Positions 1 to 9,699 are shown, numbered from the stretch's first letter. The stretch: 64,000 nucleotides of DNA from Prostheceraeus crozeri (GCA_907163375.1 CAJQUW010011521.1:62001-126000); one strand, 5' to 3'. The notes: generated by a model from the letters alone, not told the origin. A program made the numbers and translations.

Positions 1-1
1 A

Positions 2-364
2 GCACTCTATCAGGATGGAAAATTTGTTGCTTGCAAAGCTTATGAGCCTAATTTTAAAGAGGGTAAATTTGCACGTGAATATGGTTCTACTTTCACTGCA
101 CTGAGCATGTTTAACACAGATGATTCAAATGGAATTACAATGGATATGTATAAAAATGGTTACTTCTTCATTATATACAATCTCACAGCAGATGCAGATC
201 TAGGCGGTGAAAGCGTAGGAGTTACAAAGCCTGGTAATCTACGACTAGAGGTGTCATTTGAGTCACCTTTGAAGAAAACAATTACTTGCCTCATTTATGC
301 TATCTATGATAGCAAAGTTGAAATAACGAGAATGCGAGACGTAACTGTCAGCTATCAGAGATGA
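2..364 (+). CDS. Polinton capsid protein, C-terminal part (F54H12.2-like)
   Basis: The reading frame is open from the window edge, so this is the 3' end of a longer gene; the first ATG inside it (107) is probably not the start. The 120 visible residues resemble the end of the capsid protein family annotated in animals as 'F54H12.2-like', which builds the virion of Maverick/Polinton elements. The shared pattern is a Y-x-D-G segment, an F-x-x-G-Y/N-x-L-x-x-D core, then G-x-L-R-L-E-V-x-F followed by a T-x-x-C-L-I-Y-A strand. The stop TGA overlaps the ATG of the protease gene by four bases (ATGA). I believe this family is the major (double jelly-roll) capsid protein, but minor capsid protein cannot be excluded from this fragment. 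Confidence 0.72.
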   Translation, partial: ALYQDGKFVACKAYEPNFKEGKFAREYGSTFTALSMFNTDDSNGITMDMYKNGYFFIIYNLTADADLGGESVGVTKPGNLRLEVSFESPLKKTITCLIYAIYDSKVEITRMRDVTVSYQR

Positions 365-792
365 GTAACTTAAGCAACATACAAATCTTGAGGAAAATGG
401 GAAATGCTCATCCCTACTCCAAGTCAATATTTCTTGATGTCTTTTCTAGAGATAATTTACCTAATTCAATTCCTTTCTATCCTTGTTCGCTTATCATCAA
501 TACGGACAGCAACAATCTTCCTGGTAAACATTGGGTTGCAGTGTACATCAATCGCTATAAAGTGGCTGAATATTTTGACTCTCTTAATCTACCTCGCTTA
601 CATGACATTGCATTATGGATGAATAGGTTCTCCTGGACGATTAAGAAAGTTACATCGTTTCCACTTCAAAGCAATGTATCTCTCATGTGCGGCGGTTATG
701 TGCTATATTTCATCAACGAGAGACCATTGAAAAATAACTGTAAAAGTGTAAACTGTAACTTTTTTCGAAAGACTGCTATAAAAATGATGTAA
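361..792 (+). CDS. Adenain-like cysteine protease of Polinton
   Basis: This 143-residue protein matches the adenovirus maturation protease fold (Ulp1/C5 clan) used by Polintons to process capsid proteins. The catalytic set is visible in order: His57 in a P-G-K-H-W-V motif preceded by I-N-T-D, Asp73 in Y-F-D-S, Gln103 for the oxyanion hole, and Cys110 in M-C-G-G-Y. The length is somewhat below the roughly 200 residues of adenovirus proteases but normal for this transposon family. It follows the capsid gene with an ATGA overlap and is followed 30 bp later by an AATAAA signal. No break is visible, so this ORF appears intact, unlike the polymerase of the same element. Confidence 0.88.
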   Translation: MSNLSNIQILRKMGNAHPYSKSIFLDVFSRDNLPNSIPFYPCSLIINTDSNNLPGKHWVAVYINRYKVAEYFDSLNLPRLHDIALWMNRFSWTIKKVTSFPLQSNVSLMCGGYVLYFINERPLKNNCKSVNCNFFRKTAIKMM

Positions 793-822
793 TTCTTACA
801 AAGTATATTGAAACTGTTTTGT

Positions 823-836
823 AATAAAGTTTTATT
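823..836. terminator. Back-to-back poly(A) signals
   Basis: AATAAA at 823-828 on the plus strand serves the capsid/protease transcript. TTTATT at 831-836 gives AATAAA on the minus strand for the convergent TBP-like gene, whose stop lies at 956. The two convergent transcription units thus end within a few bases of each other, as is common in compact viral genomes. Confidence 0.6.
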
Positions 837-955
837 TTATATGTAAATATCCTTGTTTTATGTTCCAAATCGTTGGGTTTAGAGGGAAAGCAAAACATGT
901 TTACATTTCAATATGTATTTACAAATATACAGTTCTTTTCTAAATATTTACATAG

Positions 956-1525
956 CTACAATGTAGATTTCACAAATATTTTTCTCAAATCACATAGGAT
1001 GGGAGGAACATCATTTATGTCTTTAATGCCGGTTATCACAATCTTTCCATTATGGAATACATGAACATGATATGGGTGCCAGTTAGTCATCTGTGCTGCT
1101 GGAAATAGTTCCACTTCATAAGTGAGATTATTTGATGATGTGACTTTATGAAAGTCATAATGATAGTTCAATTCACATAACACAGTCATTGTCTTCACTT
1201 CCCATTCAGATAATGAGTCACTAAGTAAATTTTCCAATGTAGAATGTAGATATGGTAGATCACCATCAGTGAAGCCACCAACACACTGGATTGTTCCATT
1301 TGGAAAGAATAGGATAGTCACATATTTATCCTTCCTCTGTATCCTCCATGTTAACATTGAGGGTCTTCCCAGATGTAGATTCGTTGTCGGCTTCATCTTG
1401 TGTTTTATTAATAACCATTGCTTTCGATTGGGAATGTTCCGCTCGATTTCTTGAAGATTGAGTTTTGAGTTTACTTTTGTAGTTAACATGCGATTCACGA
1501 CTTCCATCCGCTTGATGTCCTCCAT
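956..1525 (-). CDS. TATA-binding-protein-like protein of a Polinton
   Basis: These 189 residues cover the whole two-repeat TBP core, whose usual length is about 180. Repeat 1 (residues about 7-95) has Asn11 and the K-L-N-L-Q-E-I stretch in register with the N-I-V...K-L-D-L-K-T-I segment of TBP, then a strand I-L-F-F-P-N-G-T like I-F-x-S-G-K. Repeat 2 (about 98-189) has V-E-L-F-P (TBP: P-E-L-F-P) and H-V-F-H-N-G-K-I-V-I-T-G (TBP: L-I-F-V-S-G-K-V-V-L-T-G). Three of the four DNA-kinking phenylalanines appear kept (Phe74, Phe131, Phe147); the first position of repeat 1 is Met or Leu. Met1 or Met7 fits the fold, so the 200-nt out-of-frame overlap with the upstream ORF is probably real. The likely role is promoter recognition for the element's own genes. 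The assignment is by eye and would benefit from a profile search. Confidence 0.8.
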   Translation of the reverse strand: MEDIKRMEVVNRMLTTKVNSKLNLQEIERNIPNRKQWLLIKHKMKPTTNLHLGRPSMLTWRIQRKDKYVTILFFPNGTIQCVGGFTDGDLPYLHSTLENLLSDSLSEWEVKTMTVLCELNYHYDFHKVTSSNNLTYEVELFPAAQMTNWHPYHVHVFHNGKIVITGIKDINDVPPILCDLRKIFVKSTL

Positions 1526-1886
1526 CCTTAATAAATGAAATCATATGTGGTAGTATCTCTTTTGTAAAGTTTCTCCATGTGACGTCACTGAAACGGAAAA
1601 ATCGATAGTCAATATCTTCTCTCTTTGGTGAACAGACGTACAGCTTGACGGTAGAGTCACACTTTATCCATACCTTTTGATCGAGGGGAATCTTCATCCG
1701 TGTCTTATGGTTGTCAATCAGATCAGCGAAGTCTTTCAGTGAAAATAATGCGTCAAGGCTAATGCAAACGCCACGATGTCTTCCACCACTATTTGCTATT
1801 GAGTGACGAAAGACTACTTTCTTAGAATTTGTTATGTGAACGCTTTGTAAGTCGTTTAGTTTCCATGTTCTAGTGTAATGAGGCAT
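1326..1886 (-). CDS. Unknown small protein, possible double PC4-like fold
   Basis: This is a 186-residue ORF starting at ATG 1886. I do not recognise it firmly. Residues about 14-60 have strands followed by R-G-V-C-I-S-L-D and a helix with S-L-K-D, resembling the end of the PC4/Sub1 single-strand DNA-binding fold (K-K-G-I-S-L-x-x-x-x-W-x-x-L-K). Residues about 69-117 look like a second, weaker repeat (K-V-W-I-K, F-F-R-F-S-D-V-T-W-R-N-F). From about 120 the chain is charged and Ser/Asn-rich, probably disordered, and this tail overlaps the TBP-like ORF in another frame. If correct, the element encodes two partners of the RNA polymerase II initiation machinery side by side. Alternative: an unrelated DNA-binding protein. 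Confidence 0.5.
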   Translation of the reverse strand: MPHYTRTWKLNDLQSVHITNSKKVVFRHSIANSGGRHRGVCISLDALFSLKDFADLIDNHKTRMKIPLDQKVWIKCDSTVKLYVCSPKREDIDYRFFRFSDVTWRNFTKEILPHMISFIKDGGHQADGSRESHVNYKSKLKTQSSRNRAEHSQSKAMVINKTQDEADNESTSGKTLNVNMEDTEEG

Positions 1887-1986
1887 GTTTTCAAATATAA
1901 ACCTAATTCATCTGTTTGCATAAAGTTTGCTATTTCACATCTCAACATATCGGAATGATATTGAGTGCTATGTCTTAAATTCATAA

Positions 1987-2075
1987 TAAGACTACCTATA
2001 TTTTAGTAATAATTTCTACACATCGGAAAAATGTAGAAATTTCATTTTGTGTTTAGACTACCTATATATTAGTAA
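1987..2075 (-). promoter_or_regulatory. Duplicated TATA-like motif upstream of the PC4/TBP-like genes
   Basis: The plus-strand string AGACTACCTATAT-(A/T)-TTAGTAA occurs twice, near 1988-2008 and 2055-2075. Read on the minus strand each gives an AATATATAGG-like TATA box followed by TAGTCT. They sit about 100 and 170 bp before the ATG at 1886, in otherwise featureless AT-rich DNA (1887-2146). Confidence 0.4.
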
Positions 2076-2146
2076 GCATAACTAAGCAGAAAGATGTGAC
2101 GATTGGTTAGTTTACTTGTAAATTACCTTGTTGAATCTATTTAGAC

Positions 2147-5100
2147 TTATTCTACATCACCTATAGCAGGAAGGATTCTCCTTCTTTTTGAAGGTGGGGG
2201 AAGTCCCAAGCTATAGTGTCCATATGGTAGTGACAAATTTTTATTTAACCAACAGCGCTTATCCTCCCACAGTGAAAGTCCTCGCTTCCTGAATGATTTT
2301 GTAGTAACTAAGTGGTTTTTCGAGTTAATTACTGTCATTTCTTCACTTGTATCCATTTCACTGTAGTACACGGTCCTATAATCATTATGTTGTAGTTTTT
2401 TAACTGCAGCTCTCTGCACTCCTTTTGCACGTTTGATGCTGTGACAAGATGAATCTAGATATTTCATTGAATACATTTTCGGTTTTAATAAGATCATTTC
2501 CTCAAGCAACTTTCCCGCACACTCATCCTTAAAACAGCCCAACCTAGCTCTGTTTGTAGTTGAATATAGTCGGTGATGTACATCATAGTTTGAAGAGTCA
2601 AATTTTTCACCAAAGTATAGAAGTATGTCCTCCAGACGGACAGAAGGTGAGGTGTATAGACATAGGAAAAAAACTGTCAGTGTCACCGCCACAAAGTCGC
2701 GTTCTATTTATCAGTGGACATCTTTTTAAATCATTGTAAAATAGTTGATACATTTCCAACTTGCTATAATCAAGAACTGCTTGACCAACATAAATTAATT
2801 TATTCAACATTATTGAAGGCTTGTACATTTCCATGCCAACTAGATCTTCATCGAAGATCTTATGCTGAACATAGAGTGGATGATTTGATAATTTTTGACA
2901 TTGCTCAACACTATTAACTAATTTGAATTTTCTCCTTCGTCTTACATTTTCCATTGTCTTGCCATATAAAGAGTTATTCTTCAACTTGTAAAATGACTTT
3001 TCAAAATCAGTTCTTGACTGAGCTCTCTTTTGGGAATTCATGTCGATGAACGTTCTTAACCAGGGCTTTTGAGTGAACTTTACACCGCTATGAACTTTTT
3101 TGACTTTCATACCCATAAATAAATAAAATTTTAATATTGAATAGTGTACAACATAATTTTCCCTATCAAATTGGTGTAGCAATAGTTTCTTAGTTGAAGA
3201 AAAGTTAGTATTTGGTCTTACTTTTTTATACAAGTCTTTCATATAACTTGAAAACATTTTTTGTTCTATCATCTGCATTTCTGGTGCCAATGGAAAATCG
3301 GCAGTGTCATCATGTACATGTATGCTTGCAGGATATTCCAAATCTAAATCAAAAATATATCCGATTTCACTATCATCATCTATGGCTTGAATATTAACTT
3401 CGTTTGAAAAGTAGCCTATTTCATCTTCATTCAACCATTTGAAATTTGAATGTGGTAGACTCTTGCTGAGTGACGATCCGTAAAGGTTGTTGACATCTAT
3501 GTAGGATAAGTGACGGCTTTCATTTGTATTATTTTGTAATTCCGTAATGCGTGCACGCGCTCGGTGAATATTTGTAAATGTCATACCTCCCCTTATTCCC
3601 CTTTCAAATAGATTGTACATGTTTTCATCTTGTATGTAGTGTGGAGGATCAGATGAAGCAAAACTCAAAGCTGAAGTAAAACTAAGGTGTGGAAGGCTGA
3701 CAAAATGCACAGGATCCACCTCATCTTCATTTTGACTCAATGATCTAAAGACTTCAAAAATATCTGCCAGCAATAACACATCTAATTTGAGATATGCAAG
3801 CATGTAATCACCAAAATTGGAGCAACTGAAAGCGATCCACGCATTACAAGCGTGTTCATATTCTTTGTCTCAGCAATGCTCTCGTGTGAGATCATTATAG
3901 AATTCACATTGTGGTGGTAGACTATTTTCCAACAATGTATTTAGACTTTTGAAATAAGAGTAGGGAAACACTCCCTTTTGATATAGGATTTCATCATTAA
4001 TCAGTGGAAATTCGTTTCTTAATTTTTCTACATGCTTATACACTTGTAATCCTTTTGCTAATTCACTTAGTGATGCACTTAAAAATTGAAAAGAATCCAA
4101 GAACTTTAATTTAAAATATATTGTTTTCCGTTGTACTCGTTCACAGGTACACTAGCGGATAAAGTTATGTATTTTTCAGCTGTGGCTGCTACCACTTCTA
4201 ATTCCATGGTTTCTTCTTTCCAATTGCTTTGTAGCAAACGATGTGACTGTCATAATTTTTGAAGTTGTGGACAAATATGGGCAGTTCCCGCCTATTCAGT
4301 TTCAATCGAAGGTTGCATTTGCTACATAATGTTTGTCTATATTTCCCTGTTATATGATCATGATCTCTCACTTTGATACAATCATCACTGAACTTAGATT
4401 TACATTTACTGCAACTCTGTGCGCTTTTGTGTTTTTCTTCTTCATCATGGGATAGAGACATCGGTTGTCTACTTATTGCACGCTGATTGTCATACAAATT
4501 TTGTGCTACATTTTCTAGGTGATTTAAGAAGTTCATAATACAATTTTCTCCTTTAAAGACATAATATTCGTTATCAAATTTTGATTGGAGACCGTTGTGC
4601 CAAACATGATAAACTCCAACTGCTGCAGGTTTATGCACTTTATTATCAATGTAGCACTCTATATCTGCATAAATTACTAAAGGTGGACTTAGATGATATT
4701 CCATGCTACTTGTACTTACCTCTAGTTGTTTAGGCATTTTTTTCTATTTGCGCTTTTCCTCGAACACAAAATTGATAATGTCGGTCTAGAGTTGTCTTAT
4801 ATGTAAACGATTGGGTGCATCGATCACAGTAATGTTTAAATCTTTTATTAATTTTCCGATATAGTCTCGATATCTTTCTGATTCCACAATAATGTGCGCG
4901 TTCATTGTTAACAATTAACAGTATATTGACAGTTCGTTTACCAATAAAGTTGCTACTATAACGAACACCTTTGAGTCCTTTTTCATAAAAATGAATGTTA
5001 ATTTTGATGTCATTATTTTTCTCAAACCTAGAAATATCTTTTATTGATACTGGTGTGGCAATGCCATCCATATTCAGATCAGATGTCCACTTGCTATATG

Positions 5101-6046
5101 ATTTCATCTCATTTCTCGAGTGAAGTACTTCATCATAATGTAGTATTGATAAAACTGAATACTTGAAGCAGTCATTTGCATTTGAGTGTACATTGATTAC
5201 AGCCTTAGAATCTTTCAAGCTCTTTGGTAGAGTAAATGTTTGTCCACCGGATAGTAGTGGACTGGTAATAACATTGAATTCAATATTAAGTATTTCATCT
5301 ATAACCCAGTTGCTACCCTTATTTGCAAATGCTTCAATATGGCTTGAAAGACTATTCAAATTATCTTGGAACCAGGTATCATAGTCATAAATATAGTTTG
5401 TAGATGATGATGTAAAGTGTGCGAGAAACGTTTCATCTTCTTGAGGATTTGATCGCACATAACGAATTTGTGCAATTAGACGGCCACGTAGTTGAAATTG
5501 TTCTAGAAGGTTTGACACTAAGTCCCCTAATATAGGTCGCATACTCAATAAAAAAGAATTAATGTCGATTGTATGTGTTGATGGTGTGATGTCATATACA
5601 CGAGCGTGACCATTAAGTGCGCTTTCACTGAGATTTAGAGTTCCATGATTATTATGAATATTCATCTCACTTTTTGTATTATGTACATTCATATGTTGAC
5701 GAAATTTGCTAACAGAATTATAATTTTTACCACAATGGGAGCAACATTGCATAAAGGTATTATTTGAAGCGCTGGTTGATGTATGTCTAGACGTTGGTTC
5801 AACAATACTAGATCTGGATATGTGATTATTTTGTGATTCTACTTGATTAACAACTGACATATTTTGAGAATTTGAACTTAAATTGCAAACTAGATTGTGT
5901 CGCTTTAGATTATCCTTCCTATTCGTTTGATATGGACACTTGCTACACTTATATGTTATCCCCAACTTACAAAATTTTTCATGACGTTGCAAATTGCCAT
6001 AAAGAGTAAAAGATTTTCCACACTTGGAACAGACAACCATTCTCAA
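2147..6046 (-). pseudogene. Protein-primed family B DNA polymerase of Polinton, broken
   Basis: This is the replication polymerase of the element, about 1,290 codons in pieces. The N-terminus has C2H2/C2HC fingers (residues about 6-26, 34-54, 103-124, and one near 403-427). A conserved linker follows, then ExoI (Y-A-D-I-E-C), ExoII (H-N-F-K-N-Y-D), ExoIII (Y-L-K-L-D), Pol A (D-V-N-N-L-Y-G), Pol B (K-N-N-S-L-Y-G-K) and Pol C (G-D-T-D-S), so all catalytic motifs survive. The frame is broken at an A7 run near 4735, near 4215, near 4110, by an in-frame TGA at 3869-3871, and at a T7 run near 2672. Two of the breaks are homopolymer slips that could be assembly errors; the others look like decay. 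It is upstream of the PC4/TBP-like pair on the same strand. Unlike the copies at 54-64 kb, no 5' introns are seen. Confidence 0.88.
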
Positions 6047-6059
6047 TAGTAAATGATAA

Positions 6060-6110
6060 GGATTATAATTTTTGATAGTCCTTATATATTTTCATCATTC
6101 TATGACGTCA
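6060..6110 (-). promoter_or_regulatory. Polymerase promoter: TATA box and CRE
   Basis: On the minus strand TATATAAGG lies at 6088-6080, about 35 bp before the ATG at 6046. A perfect palindromic CRE/ATF site TGACGTCA lies at 6103-6110, just upstream of it. A TAATCC motif follows at 6065-6060. Confidence 0.5.
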
Positions 6111-6253
6111 GAGCTATTACCACCCAATAGAATTTGTTCCGATCTCTTCACTTTTGAGATAGATGTAGTATTACCGATCGATGATATAAAGGAAAAAATT
6201 CAGGATTTATAACAATTTTCATTTTCCAAAAGAAAAAAGTAAAGTACATTACA

Positions 6254-8332
6254 TTACATTTTTATGCATTTTACAATGCCACTGTGGCACATCTTGATGT
6301 GCTGACACTGTGCAGAGCAAGCACCCCTGTCTTCCATGTGAGTCAGCCTCACCTTTTCAATGTTTGAATTTGCATACTCAATATGCATTAAAGTCTCTTT
6401 TTCCAAAGGCTTGTTGCCTCTTGAAAGGAGTGATGCCATATGCAAGTTTGACTGTGTTAGATTTCGCACAGATTGAATTAGATCACGATTTTCAGTCCTT
6501 AACTTTGCTTCTCTTTCCTCAGCAAGTCGCAGTCGCTCCTCACAGCGCCTCAACTCACTATTGTCATTGGTTTCATCTAGATCAACATTGTACTCCTTGG
6601 TTTGCAGCATGATGGAAGCAGGAGCGTTGATAGTAGTGTTGGAGATCGTAGGGGGAGCAGGATCATGGGAAGTCGTAGGTGATGGTGTAGTAGGAGGAGT
6701 AGGATCGTGGGAAGTCGTAGGAGCAGTCCCTGGGGTAGGTGGTTGTGTTGTGGGCGGTGGTGATGCACCCCTATACTCCAGTATAGGAGTGAAGGGGAAG
6801 CGGACGCTGCAGGTTGGAGACGATCGAATGTTGGAGAAGGATTCTTCCTCCTGTGATGCGTAGACCGCTGCATCCTGTAATGAGAATAGAAAATATTTGT
6901 ATTATCCATGCATCATTATATGGGAAAGAAGTTAATAATGTTTGTAGAATTAACAATATAATAATATTTAAATAATGTAAACATGTTTTCTAGTGTTTGA
7001 AAGCTATCTTACCTTAGAAGTCATGACGATCTCATGATCAGATCCATCTTCCACCGCAACGTTGTATGAACTATTCTAAAATCAGAATTTAACTGTTACA
7101 ATCTTTTACATTTCAATTATCTGCTTTCATATTCATTCCTTATATTGTACTTACCTTAGCAATTCTGCTATCATCACTGTCATCATCAGAAGAAGTTGGC
7201 GATGATGTCGCTGACGAAGAGGACGCATCCGAAGAGGACTCATCTGATGAGGACTCGCGGATGGTGTAGGGTTTTTCCTCATTGTCCTCCATAGACGTTG
7301 AGGTAGGTGGCGTTGAGAGGACACTGCGATCTCGAGTCTTTTTCAGTGATAAAGATCGAATTGCCTGCAATAGGAATAAAGACAAAATGATTAGAGAGTG
7401 ATTATTAAGACATGATAGATTTCCATGAGTGTAGACTGCAACAATCATACTTACAGGTGTCTGACATCCATTATTTTCCACCGTTCTCAACTTGGGAATA
7501 GGGGGTAGACTTTGAAACAGCTGAAAAGTTAACAATGTTTTAAAATTTCTAGTTATATACGTATAGACCTTGTAAAAATTACTTACGGGATGTGGATTCA
7601 CTTTTTTCTCCACCATTGTCAATTTCGGAACAGGTGGCAGACTGTTGAAATGCTGAAAGAAAGAGTTTGGTAGTAAAACATATTTAAAATCATAAAATTT
7701 TAACTGTAAAATACTTACATCTCTTGCTGTAGGCAATTTCTTTAAAAGTACCTTGGCACTCTTCGTTGGAAGTTCTGAACTCTGAAATGTTAAAAAATAT
7801 GTTTACTACATGCATACTTGCACTAGAATCGTAGGTGGCATTCATCATTGTTTCATTAAAACCTAATTTAAAATAAGCATTTAACAGTACTCACTTCATA
7901 ATCAGATAGTGACGTGTCACTATCAATGAATTTTCTCGACTTTACTCTGATGGATCGCGTCTTTTTTGGAGGTTTAGAAGTCTTCGCGACCTCATCACTT
8001 TGGCTCAAAACCCCTGTCGCCGGCCTGTCCTCCTTGGCAAACAATCTTTCCAATTTCCGCTTCTCTGCGGTCGAGGTCAAATTGATGCCTTTGCGTCCAT
8101 TACCAAGTCCACAGGTAGTATGGGCTTGAATAAAAGTCTTATCTTCCTCACTGTTCGCCTTCTCAGTACTCTTCAGATATGCCTTACATGTAAGGCAATA
8201 CAGATATGTACCATCCTCCTTAAAAGACCAACCCTTATGACTGCTTTTGCTAGCGTGGCGAACTGGCAAATTGCAAGTACTGCAATAATGAAAAATAAGT
8301 CTCTGTCGGGAAATGCTTGACGTTCGAACCAT
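6254..8332 (-). CDS. Seven-exon gene with zinc ribbon and coiled coil, unknown function
   Basis: I read seven coding exons: 8332-7895, 7781-7719, 7652-7587, 7520-7455, 7364-7155, 7075-7013 and 6874-6254. Each has GTAAG/GTGAGT donors and pyrimidine-AG acceptors, and all are phase 0 and multiples of three, giving 508 residues. Exon 1 has a C-x2-C-x25-C-x2-C zinc ribbon (Cys17, 20, 46, 49) and a basic tail. Exons 3 and 4 are tandem duplicates. Exon 5 is a Ser/Asp-rich acidic stretch. Exon 7 has a Pro/Thr-rich spacer, a charged coiled coil and a C-terminal Cys/His cluster. Introns are 66-138 bp. It ends 207 bp before the polymerase start on the same strand, so it probably belongs to the Polinton, but a host gene is possible. 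The layout suggests a nucleic-acid-binding regulator; this is inference. No family recognised. Confidence 0.68.
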
Positions 8333-8933
8333 TTCTATAAAGGAAATAATCGTTTGTTATATTCTTATCTCTCTGTAGATTAGAACTCATTTATGAATCT
8401 ATTTTCCAAACTTAAAGAAGTAATATTAAAAAGTTTAATAATCTCAATTAGAAAAATATTAAGATGAAACAGAAACCGAGATTCGAACTCTTAAATCAAT
8501 TTTTAAGAGGTGTTTTTAATATAGAAACATCAAGTTTGGAATCAGCTGAGTAAATGTTATTTAATTTCGAAAAAAAAAACATTGAAACGAAACTGACTTT
8601 TCGAAAAAACGAACGTGTAGAGATTGATTAAAAGTATTTTAATTAGAAGAACAGCTGATTGAAAATGAAATTAATGTGTTAGTGTTTTATTATTTAGAAA
8701 CGAAATCTTGTGATGTTTATTTAAATTCAAACACTACATCAATCAAGATCGCTTGATTCATGTGTATTTCATATGCTATAATAAAAAACGAAGTAAAGAT
8801 TTGTGATTAATAATATAACATTGTGTTGTTTCTATCCTAAAAGCCAACCATGTATTTTAAACTATTTGGTTATAAGAAGTTAGTAATGTACCTATTTCCC
8901 AAACTTAGAAAGCAGTAAATACTAAATGATGAA

Positions 8934-9046
8934 ACTCACTTCAGAAATATAATTGTAAATCGACGAAACGGAGAACGAGGTCTTGTATGCACACCAAATA
9001 ATTCAAAACTGAGTGAAGAACGGAGCTCTACAAGTTCTTTATATAT
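8934..9046 (-). promoter_or_regulatory. Promoter and 5' leader exon of the seven-exon gene
   Basis: On the minus strand TATATAAAG lies near 9046-9037. A leader exon would run from about 9012 to 8940 and end at a GTGAGT donor (8939-8934). The matching acceptor TATAG lies at 8339-8335, two bases before the ATG at 8332. The AT-rich stretch 8341-8933 would then be a 5'-UTR intron; I see no gene in it. Confidence 0.45.
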
Positions 9047-9388
9047 AGATTCAACAAAGGAACCATGAACAAAGACTTGATGACATCATGTCATCAATTT
9101 GGTACAGCAAAACAAACTTGACAATTTTAAACAAAATAATAATCAGCTGGCTCATTTTATCCATTAGAATGGAATGGCAATCAAATGCTATGAATATGAC
9201 TCTTGTAAATAGTATAAAATCTACTATATGTATCTATTATAAACACAAGCAAGTTAATTCAAATGAATTCAGAGAGTTTGAACATTATTACATACAAATC
9301 AATTATTCAATTCGTAAATATATATGGTAACATGTTTGAAGTCAATATTTTAAGATATTTGAATTGCATGTCAATTTCTAAAGTTTAA
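9047..9388. other. AT-rich spacer, no gene seen
   Basis: Contains only a short chance ORF (9088-9330) with very AT-rich codons. The right end of the Polinton should lie somewhere between here and about 9.6 kb, but without the left end its terminal inverted repeat cannot be identified. Confidence 0.4.
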
Positions 9389-9497
9389 TTTTCGCGCCAA
9401 AATATTGGCTTAAAACTCTTGGAGATAATATTAAAATCTGAAATATCTAAATTTCAAATTTCGCGCCAAATTTCGAAATTTTAAATTCGCGCCAAAA
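9389..9497. promoter_or_regulatory. Three clustered E2F-type sites
   Basis: TTTCGCGCCAAA-type sites, the consensus for E2F/DP cell-cycle factors, occur near 9390-9401, 9459-9470 and 9486-9497, all in the same orientation. They are about 350-450 bp upstream of the TATA box of the seven-exon gene and directly precede the telomere-like tract. Confidence 0.55.
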
Positions 9498-9508
9498 TTT
9501 AAATAATA

Positions 9509-9596
9509 GGTTAGGGTTAGGGTTAAGGTTAGGGTTAGGGTTAGGGTTAAGGTTAGGGTTAGGGTTAGGGTTAGGGTTAGGGTTAGGGTTAGGTTT
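9509..9596 (+). repeat. Interstitial TTAGGG telomere-type repeat
   Basis: About fourteen head-to-tail units of TTAGGG with two TTAAGG variants. This is the telomere repeat of most animals outside insects and nematodes. Its position inside the window marks an interstitial tract or an old insertion point. Confidence 0.9.
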
Positions 9597-9637
9597 TAGT
9601 TATGCAAAAAAGAATAGCTATGGCACCCGGAGCCCAT

Positions 9638-9688
9638 GGGTAAATAAATTTTCGAGTGCGCGAAGCGCACTCGAAAATTTATTTACCC
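9638..9688. repeat. Perfect 24-bp hairpin with GAA loop
   Basis: Two perfectly complementary 24-nt arms flank a three-base GAA loop. The tip reads GCGCGAAGCGC, which contains the exceptionally stable mini-hairpin GCGAAGC. The arms begin and end in GGGTAAATAAATTTTC and its complement. Confidence 0.9.
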
Positions 9689-9699
9689 TATAATCCGAA

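Noticed and set aside
6561-6863. Glycine/valine-rich ORF on the plus strand
   Set aside because: It is the antisense of the Pro/Thr-rich spacer of exon 7.
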